From: Sceloporus undulatus
Taxonomy: Eukaryota; Chordata; Lepidosauria; Squamata; Phrynosomatidae
Assembly (NCBI RefSeq): GCF_019175285.1
Contig: NC_056530.1
Location: 9,386,524 to 9,450,523 of the forward strand
DNA: 64,000 bases
Direction of reading: 5' to 3'
Each line of letters begins with the position of its first letter. Positions within the stretch are counted from its first letter, which is position 1. This document shows, piece after piece, positions 21,302 through 32,384 of this stretch. A program made the translations under genes and the position numbers. The notes under the pieces were generated by a model, which saw only the letters and a program-made list of their open reading frames with translations, was not told the DNA's origin and ran no database searches.

Positions 21302-21599
21302 TAGATTCAGTTTGGAATGATTCTATAAAAAGAAACCAATAAACCAACAAACCACCCTCTTTATTGGGGTTTTGTCTTGAACCAGAACGATGAGCTGCTT
21401 TGAACTTGATGCTTGTGGCCTTCATATCTTTGGTGCCATGCGCTGGCTCTGAGTTTCAGACCCAAATTTAAACCAACTACCAAAGGTGATGAACCCTATC
21501 CCCTAAATAGCTTCAGAACTTCTGATAGCACCATTAAAAGTCAGACAAAAACCAGAGCAGGTTCACCACTTAGTGGTTTAGAGATAAATATGAGCCAAC

Positions 21600-22218
21600 A
21601 GTGTGATATGGCAGCGAAAAAAATCCAATATAATTCTAGGGTGCATCAACAGGAGTGTAATCTCTAGATCAAGGGAAGAAATTCTCCCACTCTATTATGC
21701 TTTGGTCAGATGGCTCCTGGAATATTGTGTCCAGTTCTGGGCATCACAATTCGAAAAGGATGTGGGCAAGCTGGAACGTGTCTAGAGGAGGGCAACCAAA
21801 ATGGTGAAGGGTCTGGAGAGACTTAGGGAGCTGGGTATGTTTAGCCTGGGGAAGAGAAGGTTCAGAGGTGATAGGATAGTACTGTTTAAGTATTTGAAGG
21901 GATGTCATATTGACGAGGGAGCAAGCTTGTTTTCTGCTGCTCCAGAGACTAGAACACGAAGCAATGGATGCAAACTACAGGAAATGAGATTCCAGCTCAA
22001 CATTAGGAGGAACTTCCTGACAGTAAGGGCTGTTGGACAATGGAAGATGCTCCCTCGGAGAGTGGTGGAGTCTCCTTCCTTGGAGGTCTTTAAACAGAGG
22101 CTGAATGGCCATCTGTCAGGAATGCTTTGATTGGGAGTTCCTGCATGGCAGGGAGTTGGACTGCATGGCCCTTGTGATCTCTTCCAACTCTAGGATTTAA
22201 TGATTCTATGATTCTAAG
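21600..22218 (+). mobile_element. CR1 LINE 3' fragment
   Basis: It includes 'ggtgcatcaacaggagtgta', the C-terminal ORF (FLTVRAVGQWKMLPRRVVES) and a 'tctaggatttaatgattctatgat' type tail. A second short CR1 terminus follows at 22237-22317. Confidence 0.85.
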
Positions 22219-22236
22219 AAGCCAGATGGACATCTA

Positions 22237-22317
22237 TTGCTTTGACTGTGTATTTCTGCATGGCCAGAAGTTGGATGGATGGCCCTTGGGGTCTTTTCCA
22301 GCTCTATGATTCTATGA
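22237..22317 (+). mobile_element. CR1 3' terminus
   Basis: 'gttggatggatggccc' to 'ctctatgattctatga'. Confidence 0.75.
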
Positions 22318-22360
22318 AAAACCACTGGTCACCACTGCCATTGGAGGCTATATTCTAAAC

Positions 22361-22860
22361 ATGGCTGTTCTCTGGTTTCTGTCCGATGTGTGGTTATTCC
22401 CTATACTACCCTGGCCAGTCTTTCTGTTCCACAGAAAGATGTCCTCCCTACCGTTGTAACCAAGCTTGGAAGAAGTATGGAAAACCCTGACTGCTGCTCC
22501 AAGGCTTGCGGTTCCATCTGCGTTGTTCCAACCCTCTTTCCTCTGCTGCAAAGTCTTCTTGCTCTTTATAGGGCTGGCATCCGTTGCCCTTCAATCAAAT
22601 GCAGTCAAATTGCATCCAAAAGCTACTTCTCCCAGCAATCCAACCCCAGCTGAAGGCGAAGGAGGTGACCCTCATGAACAGAGATTTGCAACCTGTCAGC
22701 CCAGAAACCTGCTTTCAAGTCTTTATTCCTTGTCTCCCTGCATTCCTCCTCCCCGAAATTAAAAACCCTTTCAAGTTTCATCTCCCTTATTGGTTAACCG
22801 TCGGTGTTGCCTCTTCTTGCTTTCCTCTTAATTAAAAAAAATCATTATTATGTAATAACT
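22361..22860 (+). pseudogene. Possible decayed cysteine-rich EDC gene
   Basis: Three overlapping short frames each show EDC-like fragments. ATG at 22387 reads MCGYSLYYPGQSFCSTERC and on to a stop at 22491. Another frame then reads DCCSKACGSICVVP (about 22488-22530). A third reads FLCCK. Read as one gene these would need at least two frame changes. The downstream end (ctcttaattaaaaaaaatc at about 22826) loosely resembles the 3' end of the gene at 58497. No clear acceptor or first exon was found, so this may be chance. Confidence 0.3.
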
Positions 22861-23082
22861 TCTAATATTTTGAATTTATAAAGGAGATATGCGGGCTGAT
22901 TTGTTATGACTGTTGAGTCAGCATCCAGTTGGGCAGTAAAACTGGAGCCATGGATCTTCTGTAAGGTTTAGACATGGATGTCATGAACCTGGTGCTTTCC
23001 AGATATATTGGACTATATCTCCCATTACAATCTAAAGCAGTGGATGAAGTAAATGAGAAAAAGAATGAGTGGGAGGGGAAGG

Positions 23083-23133
<51 letters not shown>

Positions 23134-23690
23134 TGAAAGGACAGAGGAATAGACAAGGGAAGGGTGGCATATGTGTATGGACACATACCATTGAGTGTGC
23201 ATGGTTGCATTTTTTAAAATGGGAAATAATATAGGTAAAGGTAAAGTATTCCCTGTTGACAAGGTTGTTAAGTCATATCCGACCATAGGCTATTGAGTAT
23301 GCTTGGTTGCATTTTTTTAATGGGAAAGAATATAATTGCAACGAAAGCACTTGGCATCCCAGAGAGAGCAGGGCTGTGTGCCAGAAGAAGATCTAATGCA
23401 AGGGATTCATCACAGACACTGAGCTAGTTTTTCAGCCTCCATAGCCTATCACTATGAACCATACTGAGGCTGTTTGTCCTGTTCCGCCACAGTCGACTAT
23501 GGCCCTCTGGCATCCGACTGAAACTCCAGTTCATTTCCCTCAAACCATCAGGTCCATCAGGTTTCACATACACCTAGGGCAAAACCTTAGGATGGGAAGC
23601 TATGTCCTGACAGAGAGAAAGCTGGATGAAGGCATTCAAGAAATACTCTGTAAGAATGCCACAAATCCAACTCAATGGGCAGAATAGACG
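22861..23690. other. Unassigned stretch with (GA)n
   Basis: No gene seen. (GA)n at 23085-23132. A 54-base SINE-like piece 'ggtaaaggtaaagtattccc' is at about 23235-23290. Confidence 0.4.
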
Positions 23691-23691
23691 C

Positions 23692-23772
23692 ATAGAATCA
23701 TAGTATCATATAGTTGGAAGAGACCTCAAGGGCCATCCAGTCCAACTTCCTGCCATTCAGGAACTCACAATA
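23692..23772 (-). mobile_element. CR1 3' terminus
   Basis: 'catagaatcatagtatcata' followed by 'gagacctcaagggccatcc'. Confidence 0.8.
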
Positions 23773-24104
23773 GCAATAGCATTTACATTTCAATATTGCT
23801 TCATACTGAACTTAGGGCCCGAACAGAGAGCCCAAAATAAAACTGCTTTGGGTCACTTTGGAGGTATGCTATTTAAATGCTGCATGCGTCCTAAGAGATC
23901 AGAAGCCAAGCCTAAAGACTGGAGCGTAGCTTTGGCACAGCTTCTGGTCCCTTAAGATGCATGTGTCATTTAAACAGCATCCCTCCAAAGTGACCCAAAG
24001 CAGCTTTATTTTAGCCTGTTTTTTTGGGCCCTTAGTCTCTAAGCAGTTGACAACATGTAAGCCAGCTGCCCCCAACAAGCTGGGTATACATTTTAGCAAC
24101 CTAT

Positions 24105-24287
24105 GGAAGGATGTTCGACAGTGGAACAAACTCCCTTGACGTGTAATGGAGTCTCCTTCCTTGGAGGTCTTCAAACAGAGGCTGGATGACCATCTGTTGG
24201 GGATGCTTTGATTTAGATTTCCTGCATGGCAGAATGGGGTTGGACTGGATGGCCCTTGAGGTCTCTTCCAACTCTATGATTCTATGA
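24105..24287 (+). mobile_element. CR1 LINE 3' fragment
   Basis: Starts within the ORF end (gttcgacagtggaacaaact) and runs to 'ctctatgattctatgag'. Confidence 0.8.
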
Positions 24288-24339
24288 GTTAACCCTGGAG
24301 CCATGGATTGAACTCACAACCTAGTGGCTGCAATACTAG

Positions 24340-24715
24340 CTGAAGAACTCACAAGCAAAACACTCCTGTTAAATGGCCACTCAGTCTCTGTTTAAAAACC
24401 TCCAAAGAAGGAGACTCCACACTCTCCAAGGAAGTGTGTCTGACTGTCAAAGAGCTCTTACTGTTGGGACGTTCTTCCTTATGTTGAGCTGGGATTTCTT
24501 TTCTTGGAGCTTGCATCCATTTTCTATTCTCTGGAGCAGCAGAAAACAAGCTCGCTCCATCTTCAATATAACATTCCTTCAAATACTTAAACAGGGCTGT
24601 CATATCGCCTATTAATCTTTTTTCCTCCAGGTTGAACATGCCCCTCTCCATAAGTCTCTCCTCATAGGGAAAGGTTTCCAGACCCTTCACCATTTTGGTT
24701 GGGGGGGGGAATTGA
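24340..24715 (-). mobile_element. CR1 LINE fragment, opposite orientation
   Basis: Complement of the CR1 ORF end. It lies head-to-head within 60 bases of the plus-strand copy at 24105; the gap holds a piece of the second SINE family (about 24290-24340). Confidence 0.8.
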
Positions 24716-24780
24716 AATTCATAGATATAGGATGGGAAACACCAGCATAACAAGACTGCATGTGAAATGGATCGATCTCT

Positions 24781-24969
24781 CAGTGGTTCTCAACCTTCCT
24801 AATGCCACGACCTTTTAATGTAGTTCCTCATGTTGTGGTGACCCGCAGCCATAAAATTATTTTCATTACTATATGCAAATATGTTTTTTCCAATGGTCTT
24901 AGGCGACCCCTGTGAAAGGGTTGTTCGGCCCTCAAAGGGGTCCCAACCCACAGGTTGGGAATCTAGCTG
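24781..24969. mobile_element. SPIN-family hAT MITE, copy 1
   Basis: Starts CAGTGGTTCTCAACCTTCC and continues 'catgttgtggtgacccgcag', 'ataaaattattttcattac', 'aatggtcttaggcgacccc', 'acccacaggttggga'. This is the order of the SPIN (Space Invader) consensus as I recall it. The right end is diverged and no clear duplication is visible. Confidence 0.8.
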
Positions 24970-25560
24970 CTCATTCCCACTTGCAGTTTAAACCGATTCC
25001 CAATACATCCGTGTTGGAAATCGATTCCAAAAGGTCCCTCATTCCCACCATAAAACAGATCTTTTCTTACCCCAGTGTAATTGTTTTTTGGGGCGGGATG
25101 GTTGCCGTTCCCACCAGTTGCACTTCTTCAAATTGGCTCTAGGTGAGGAAGAAGCTGGGGATGGATAGAGAAGGCGGAAGCTGGGGACAGAAGGAGGAAA
25201 CCGGGGAACGGAGGGAGAAGGAGCCATTCGGGGACAGGAGGAAACCAGGGATGGAGGAAGAAGCCGGGGAATGAGGCAGGAGGATGAAGGGGGGAGGCAA
25301 TGGCTTTTTTTAAAAAAATCAATTGATCAATCAATCGAATATTCTATCAATAGAATTTGCCAGCCAGTGGTCTGACCACATACTGAATATGACAGGCGCA
25401 TGTCTTCATATGTTCATTTCAGGGAGAAAAGAAATGCCCAGAGTGGATCCAATCCTTTCTTATCCTGTTCATGTGAGCGGTGGAAACTCTTTGGGGAATT
25501 CGTCTGTAATAATTGTAGAAAGACAGGTCTAGCAGTAAGAATCAACACGGCACATAGTTG
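24970..25560. other. Unassigned stretch, part MITE-like
   Basis: 24970-25100 ('cattcccacttgcagtttaa') resembles the element at 47192-47610. 25140-25300 is a GGA-rich low-complexity run. No gene. Confidence 0.4.
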
Positions 25561-25573
25561 CATGATATTTAAT

Positions 25574-25579
25574 TTTATT
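25574..25579 (-). promoter_or_regulatory. Poly(A) signal of the His/Cys-rich EDC gene
   Basis: AATAAA on the minus strand, about 565 bases past the stop at 26145. The region between is free of recognised repeats and is the likely 3' UTR. Confidence 0.6.
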
Positions 25580-26144
25580 GCATCTCGGGTATACAATAAA
25601 AAAAGTCATAAGCAGGAAAGAGGTCATTAAGAAGTTGGAAGGCAAGAATGTGTCCCATATACCAAGAAGGCAATGAAAGATACCACCGAATTAACAAGCT
25701 TCCTATGCTCAAAACAGGGGATGTTCAGTTGGCGTGTTTCGGCAAATGGATGTAATTTTGGCTCATCTTGTACTAAACCCAAATTGTAGAGCAGTTGTCT
25801 CTAGCAGTTTGTGCTACTTCAGATTTTATGAGTGGCTCTAAGCTTAGTAAAAAGCTGCCAAACGCAGATCTTCTTAGGAAAATAGGAATAGAAATGAATG
25901 CAATTTAAATGCATAGCCAGACATCCATTTCCATATAGGTTTCCCCTTCTCAAAACACACTAGAGAACTGATTTGGGTTGCCATACATACACAACTGACA
26001 CGGACTAGAAACAAGCTGAGACATCCATCCCCATCACCAATATAGGTTTCAGTACACTTGTTTTGCTTAAACTAAAAAGGAAGGCACTAGGGAGACATTG
26101 GGAGATCTTGCTCGATTGAGATGAGGGCCGACGGAGACGTTTCC

Positions 26145-26399
26145 TTAACATTTTTTGGTTTGATAGCAGCTCTGCTGAATAGGAGCACAGCTCTTGGCTT
26201 GGATGGGAGAGGAGCAGGGCTGCACACATTGCATGGGAGAGACCCCACATTGCATCTGGCTGCTGCAAGGGGTGTAGCCTCTGGGTGGCATACAGTAGAC
26301 AATGGTTGTCCTCTCATGCTCAGGCTCACATTCGTGGCAATGTCTGTGTCTAAATCTGTGCCCATGGTGATGATGGGAGAAACAGCTGTGTCTTCCCAT
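26145..26399 (-). CDS. Histidine- and cysteine-rich EDC protein, 84 residues
   Basis: A small simple-EDC protein with a split composition. The first half is His/Arg/Glu-rich (MGRHSCFSHHHHGHRFRHR, then HCHECEPEHERTT; ten His by residue 29). The second half is Pro/Gln/Ser/Cys-rich (YCMPPRGYTPC, repeats like MQCGVSP/MQCVQPC, ending CYQTKKC). It has eleven Cys. Gln and Lys near the C-terminus suit transglutaminase cross-linking, and the His/Cys N-terminus could bind metal, but both are inference. The start Met is 20 bases past acceptor 'tttcttgcag' (26421-26422), the usual spacing in this cluster. Exon 1 is at 28446-28494 with TATATAAGG upstream. The intron of about 2 kb holds a MITE at 26582-26993. 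It might belong to the Cys/His (EDCH-like) genes described for sauropsid EDCs, but I cannot confirm that. Confidence 0.85.
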   Translation of the reverse strand: MGRHSCFSHHHHGHRFRHRHCHECEPEHERTTIVYCMPPRGYTPCSSQMQCGVSPMQCVQPCSSPIQAKSCAPIQQSCYQTKKC

Positions 26400-26581
26400 C
26401 TTTGCAGAGTAGAGTCAAAGCTGCAAGAAAGAGACAAAATCCGTCAAACCGTGGGAACATCATTCAGATATATGCTTCGGGTACAGGGACAGAACAAACA
26501 CTACAAAATATTCCCCCCAAAGGTCACCAAGCATGTTTCTTGAGCCCCGATGAGAAGGATTGTCATAGTGAAGGACTCACT

Positions 26582-26993
26582 GTATGTACTCATGTATAAG
26601 TATAGAAATTTAGCTCAAAACATTAACCCAAAAAACCTGGTTCGACTTATCCATGGGTCAATGTAAGTACTGCACTTTAATTCTTATTTAAAAGAAAGAA
26701 CCATCCCCTGGTGAAAAGCAAGAGTATAATCTGTCCTGGAAGCACCGAACCCCTCTAGTCTCTCATCCATTCAGCCTTTAAAAGTGAACACAAAGAGTTG
26801 TGTCTGCGGGATTTTTGTAAGTTCTTTGACATTGCTTCGCTTTGCTTCATCCTTGAGATCCTTTGCTATAGGCAACTAAGTTTTACCCTCGACCTATCCA
26901 TGGGTCATAGCAAAATCCATAATTTTGGTCCCCAAACTTGCCTTCGACTTATACATGAGCCCGACTTATAGTCAAGTATATAAGGTATTCTGC
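26582..26993. mobile_element. MITE with 'TATACTCATGTATAAGTC' type ends, copy 1
   Basis: Left end 'gtatgtactcatgtataagt' and right end 'gacttatagtcaagtatata' with inner 'cgacttatacatgagcccga'. The whole length aligns with the copy at 59346-59742. Superfamily not determined. Confidence 0.7.
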
Positions 26994-27896
26994 ACAAAAT
27001 ATGCACTTGGTCATTTTGTGCAGAAGAGGCCATTTTCGGTGTGAAGGTGGCAAAGAATAATTCTCAGACTGTGAATAGTCTTCTGAACTTGTGCGGTTTT
27101 CCAAGACTTTCTGGCAGCAAGAATAAGACCATCAAAGTCGGTGTTCCTTCCTTAGAGAAGGAAATGAGAGAGGAAGCATATCCCTATTCAAGTCGGGATG
27201 GATGAAAATTTTCACTCACGTTCCTGCCTAATTTTTTATTTACAAAAATAATAAATAAAAAATGCATATAATTTTTGCATACTATGGGTAGGAAGAACTC
27301 TAGTTTCTTCTGGAAGACTTCTTCTAGAAGACTACCCGGGTCATAGATCCCATGGTAAAATGGGTTCAGCCTGAAAGAAGTTAATCCTAATGTTTCACTG
27401 TACCTATTGAATTTGGCTAGTGCAAATGGGGAGATAATCTCATTTAGTCTTTCTACTTCCCTGGTATAGAGGCAAAATGTCTCCCCAACATGTCTCCAGA
27501 GTTTCCCAGCCATTACTATACTATTTATGAACATGGATGCTCTAGTTAGCCATTATGAGTAAGAGCCTCTGATGAACCTGTCTAGTGGGACAATGTTATT
27601 CCTTTTAAACACATAGGAACGTGTAAAAATGTTATTCCCCTGCAGCTTGTAGTGGTAAAGTCCATTCTGCAACTTCATTGTATTTCATGTGTAGACAGAG
27701 CATCAACTGGTAGCAAAATAATTCAATAAATGAAGACTGTACATTCGTGAATGAGCTCGTAATGCCTTTAATTATCCCAAGCATCTTCTTTGAATATATT
27801 TATCCACCTTACTATTGATTACATGAGGATCATTTGGCACTGCCTGGGTTTTCTCCATCCCAACAATGTAGAATGTAGAACAAACTTTAAATAAGG

Positions 27897-28019
27897 TAGT
27901 GGTTCCCAAACTTTGGTCCTTCAGATGTTTTGGATTTCAGCTCCCAGAATTTCTGACTGCTGGGGCTACTGGAAGCTGAAGTCCAAAACACCTGGAGGAC
28001 CAAAGTTTGAGGATAGCTG
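27897..28019. mobile_element. Short hAT-type MITE
   Basis: 'agtggttcccaaactttggt' and, inverted, 'aggaccaaagtttgaggata', with 'cagctcccagaatttctgac' near the centre. Confidence 0.75.
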
Positions 28020-28445
28020 ACTTAGGAAATATTCAACACAGAGCTAGGCCAACGGATCACAGAAACTGAGAAGGTATCTTAGAAGCTGTCTAGTCCAAGC
28101 ACCTGTCTGAAATGGGAAACCAAGGGCTAAAACATCCCCAGAGGATAATTGTTAGTCCATTCCGGAAGACCTTCAAGAACTCTTCTGAAAGGCGACTTGG
28201 TTCATTTGTTCCATTGTCAACCAGATCTAAACAACAACAAAAAAAGTTCCTCCTACCATTTAGCTGAGATCACTTTTCCTATCACTGAAGCTTCTGAAAA
28301 AAATGCACTCTTCATATATCCAAAGAATGGTTTGACACCACCACTTAGTCTTCTCCATGCTAAACATAGTCAATTCCTTTGCCAGGCCATACATAGCCCA
28401 TTTCTTTGTAGGGCTAGCTCTCCTTACCATCAAAATTCAACTTAC

Positions 28446-28524
28446 CAGGTTCAGTAGTGGATGCTGGTGGTTCTGAAGAATCCAAGTGTATGAATAAAGG
28501 TCCAGAATTGGAGGACCTTATATA
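28446..28524 (-). promoter_or_regulatory. TATA box and non-coding exon 1 of the His/Cys-rich EDC gene
   Basis: Minus strand TATATAAGG at 28516-28524, start expected near 28494, exon 1 ends '...actgaacctg' at 28446 before GTAAG. Confidence 0.75.
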
Positions 28525-29399
28525 GTGCTTGGTCTACTCTTGACTTAGAGCATTAGACACCACCCAGGAATGGCAAATTACTCCGGAACCACTGGAGTGC
28601 ATGACGTTCACCTGCCACCCCATTTCCCAGCCCACGTTTCTCAACTTGGTACGACATCTATTAAAGCATGATTTCCTGAATGCAGAAGCATCTGGTGTAA
28701 CGACAGCATCATTTATAGACCAACCTATAAAAAAGACTCACCTTCAAAACCAGGTTTATGGAGGTTGATGGAATGTAGGTGGCATAATTGTGATGGGACG
28801 TCATGGGCATTGCCAGACAATCTGCTCCTAGTCTTGGCCATCTAAGAGTTTCCATTACTTCATGCCTCAGGTCGATGGTGGTCTCCAAACCCTGATCTCA
28901 TGGTTACAATAAAGGAAGCCATTTGTTTATTACTGTTTTTGTTTTTGTAATGCATTTTATTACCGTTTCACATTTGCTGACCATGAAAGCCTTTGACTTC
29001 ACAAACTGAGAGAAATGTATATCCTTTTGGAGCTCAGCAAAAAAGAGGAGCAATTCCCAGAGAAACGATGAAGCCAACAAGAGAATGTATCCTTTCCATT
29101 TGGTAAACTGAAGAGTTTGGGAAGAGATAGTCCTTATGGTCTGTCATCCAGTGCTCTTCATATTAAACTGATTGATATTTATTATCAATATTTGTATTGG
29201 TTTATTCCACTTGTTATCCCTTCATTCCCAGAAGGATCCCAGAGCACAACATTTCATACCAGAGATTTGAAAATGTCTCCAATTTGGTCTCATTGGGGTT
29301 CTCCGAATCCCTTTGTTTCAAACTGTGACTTTCCCTTAGTTCCTGTTGTTTTGTCCTAACTAGTGTAGACCCATGTCTACATATCACCTTATTATTATA
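28525..29399. other. Upstream flank of the His/Cys-rich gene
   Basis: No gene. A 33-base Penelope-like unit end ('gaccatgaaagcctttgact') lies at 28976-29008. Otherwise nothing recognised. Confidence 0.4.
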
Positions 29400-29633
29400 T
29401 TGCAGTCTATGGTTGCATCCACATTGCAGAAAGAATCCAGTTTGACACCACATTAACTGCCATGGCTCAATGCAATGGGATTATGGCAACTGTAGTTTGT
29501 TGTGGCACCGGCACTCTCAGACTGGGAAGACTAAATGTCTCACAAATCTACAATTCCTAGAATTGCATAGCATTGAGCCATGGTAGCTAAAGCATTGTCA
29601 AACTGGATTCTTTCTGCAGTATGAATGCAACCA
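29400..29633. mobile_element. Palindromic MITE (649 family)
   Basis: 'tgcatccacattgcagaaag' to inverted 'tttctgcagtatgaatgcaa'. Confidence 0.8.
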
Positions 29634-29942
29634 ATATCTTTTCTAGTTGAGAGAGTAACCAACGTGATCCTTGAACATTGTGTTTCTCCTTCCCATGCTG
29701 AAATGTATGTACACTGTAATGTTTTCCTCCCAATGGGTAGAGTTGTTTGTATTGTTTACCAAATTACACAACTTTTCCTTATTACCCAGATATCAATAGC
29801 AGCTTCATTTATCTACCGCTTCATACCACCAAAGCAGTCTCTAAGTGGTTTACAACTGTAAGCTAATTGTCCCCAACAAGCTGGGTACTCATTTTAGAGC
29901 ATGTTTGTTCCTATTTTTTAAGACCATTGACTGAACGTCAAC

Positions 29943-30137
29943 TTGTTGTTGTATATCTTCTAGTTGTTTCCTACTAATAGTGACTCTAAGACAAACCTAT
30001 CATCAGGTTTTCGTGACAAGATTTTCAGAGGCGGCTGAGAAAGCATGATTTGCCCAAAGTCACCATTAGGATGCCATGGCTGAATGGGGTTTGAACCATG
30101 ATCTCTTGGAAACTTAGTCCAGCTCTCAAATTATTAC
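29943..30137 (-). mobile_element. Sauria-type SINE, diverged
   Basis: Minus strand: tail at the left ('cttctagttgtttcctac'), 'gatttgcccaaagtcacc' in the middle, head at the right. Confidence 0.65.
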
Positions 30138-30138
30138 A

Positions 30139-30500
30139 CTTGTCCCTCCATATTCACTAGGGTTAGGGGCACAAGACCACTGTGAATATGGAAAAACCAC
30201 AAATAACAAAAACACCATGTTTTTACCAGAGAGGACACCTCTCTAGGAATCTCTAGGTTTTCCAGGGCAACTCTGTGACCAACGTCCAACAGACACTGAC
30301 CATAGAACTGCGCTGGAGGAGCTACAAAGGCCTAGTAGAGCATTCCCTCTAGGAATATCTAGGTCTTTCAGTGCAATTTTTAAAGTTGACCATACAGTTG
30401 CACCGGAGGACCGAGAGATTCCTAGAGAGAACATATTAATCAAATCCGTGAATAATCAAATCTGCAAATATCAATGCTGCAAATATGGAGGGATGAGTTT
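30139..30500. mobile_element. Mariner/Tigger-like palindromic element, copy 1
   Basis: Ends 'TACACTTGTCCCTCCATATT' and inverted 'aatatggagggatgagtttA'. Likely TA target. Inside are two inverted blocks around 'ttctctaggaatctctagg'. Confidence 0.6.
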
Positions 30501-30752
30501 ATACTGCATTGGCTTGATGGTCACCTTGTGAGCTGCTATTGAGAGGTAGGAATAAAAAGATTTCTTCTTGAAAACAGTGAACTGGATCAAAAAGTTCAGT
30601 TCCTCTTGTAAATCTTTCTGTCTTCAGTTGTTTCCACTACTGTCCAAAGTTGGAACCTTCTAAGGTGCAAGAACCATTTCATATGCTACTGCTCACAGTG
30701 CTTTGTCCACTGGTAGAACTGTGATTAGAACATGTAACAAAACAATTACACA

Positions 30753-31243
30753 CTCGTCCCTCCACATCTGCCGCTTTGATTTTTGTGTGTTTGATTGTTC
30801 ACAGACTTTATTAATATGTTCTCTCTAGAAATATCTAGGTCCTCCAGTGCAACTCTATGGTCAACTGAAGGACCTAGAGCAGCGATGTCCAAACTCTAGT
30901 CCTTCAGGTGTTTTGGACTTCAGCTTCTAGAGGTTTCAGCCACCTTGACCAATGGTCTGGGATGCTGAGAGCTGAAGTCCAAAACACCTGGAGGGTCAGA
31001 GTTTGGACGTAGCTGGCCTAGAGATTTCTAGAGAGAACACCCCACTAAGCATTTGTAGCTCCTCCAGCCCAACTCTATGGTCAATGTCTGGCAAATGTTG
31101 ACCACAGAGTTGCCTTGGAGGAGCTAGAGATTCCTAGAGAGGTGTCCTCTCAGGTAAAGACATGGTGTTTTTGTTATTTGCAGTCTTTCCATATTCACAG
31201 GGGTCTTGTGCCCCTAACCCTCGCAAATATGGAGGGACGAGTG
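30753..31243. mobile_element. Mariner/Tigger-like palindromic element, copy 2, with hAT insert
   Basis: Ends 'cactcgtccctccacatctg' and 'caaatatggagggacgagtg'. Interrupted by a hAT MITE at 30880-31015. Confidence 0.65.
30880..31015. mobile_element. Short hAT MITE nested in a Tigger-like element
   Basis: CAGCGATGTCCAAACTCTAG to inverted 'agagtttggacgtagctg'. Flanked by ACCTAGAG (30872-30879) and GCCTAGAG (31016-31023), an 8-base duplication with one difference. Confidence 0.85.
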
Positions 31244-31700
31244 TAATCTCACATGAAAACATGACTCAAAATGTTCTGTATCATTAGTCCGTGGAAACTT
31301 CCATCTTTTGCAGCACTTTTCTGTTCATTTCTTTTTTCTGACTCAGTGTTCAGGAAAGAGATGTCTTTTATCCTTGCACATGATCCAAAAATACCTTGGG
31401 AAAATAATAACAACATCAGGATGATGCCATCCCCGAAGGCATTTTACAAGTCTGTAGTTAAAGAGAAGATTGTTGGGCGGCTGGAACATCAAGTGATTTT
31501 CCGACTGGTTCCTCATAACTTGTGATACTGGCATCAATCTGAGCCATGTACCTTCTTGCTGGATTTTCCAACCATCGTATGTTGGAGTAAATCCTAACAT
31601 TTACAACCTTAAATTAAAAAGACCGTAAATCCATGTGCATTGCACATGCATCACGGAAATGGAAGGGCCTGATTAAGCCATCAGCCCAGTTCCTTCAGGC
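31244..31700. other. Unassigned stretch
   Basis: About 450 bases with no gene or repeat recognised. Confidence 0.3.
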
Positions 31701-31701
<1 letters not shown>

Positions 31702-31734
<33 letters not shown>

Positions 31735-31830
31735 GCTGTTGTTGTGTGCCTTCAAGTTGTTTCTGACTTAATGGTGACCCTAAGATATACCGCTGTGATC
31801 ATTGAGGAATAGCGGTATAGAAATAAAAAT

Positions 31831-31861
<31 letters not shown>

Positions 31862-32042
31862 TTATTATTATAAACCTAGGGTTTTCTTGGCATGTTTCTT
31901 CAGACGGAGTTTGGCATTGCCATCCTCCAAGGCTGAGGAAGTGTGTCTTGCTCAAAGTGGGTTTCCATGGCCGAATTAGGATCTGAACCCTGGTCTCTCA
32001 GTGTCTTAGTCCAATGCTCAAACCACTACACCGCATTGGCCT
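31702..32042 (-). mobile_element. Sauria-type SINE with (GTT)n tail and (TTTA)n insert
   Basis: The (TTG)n tail at 31703-31746 is the complement of the usual CAA tail. The body is split by a 'gcggtatagaaataaaaatt' piece and (TTTA)n (31828-31872). Confidence 0.7.
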
Positions 32043-32384
32043 TCAGGCAGGCTAAGCCTATAAAAATACAAAGAGAGACCTTAGACCTCAAAGGGCACAT
32101 TTCCAAGTGCTGGTTATGACCTTTATAGCCTTATATGGCTTACTCTTTTGCGCATAGTAAAACCTAGGATCGTGATTAAGCTTTGAAAACTGCCAGATTT
32201 TCCAAGACTTTCGTGCAGCAGAAAGAATATTGTTAAAATTGCTTGTTGCTTCCTCTGAAAGGGACATTAGTGAGGAATTACATACCTATTCAGGATGCTG
32301 GAGGAAAAAAATAGAGATGTAATGTAATTGATAGTTCAATATGATTTTAATGTTGACCTTTTATTTATTTACTTGTGACATAAC

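Larger units (their letters stand above)
26421..28445 (-). other. Intron of the His/Cys-rich EDC gene
   Basis: Donor GTAAG at 28441-28445, acceptor at 26421-26422. It holds a MITE (26582-26993), a block repeated at 32185-32300 (27085-27195), a 116-codon open frame of unknown nature (27184-27534) and a short hAT MITE (27897-28019). Confidence 0.75.

Noticed and set aside
23032-23286. Frames with long Ser-Leu runs
   Set aside because: Translations of the (GA)n microsatellite.
26121-26543. Plus-strand 140-codon frame over the His/Cys gene
   Set aside because: Crosses the predicted exon-intron border on the wrong strand and has no context.
31703-31746. CRISPR-like or regulatory array
   Set aside because: It is the (TTG)n complement of a SINE tail; a vertebrate genome has no CRISPR array.
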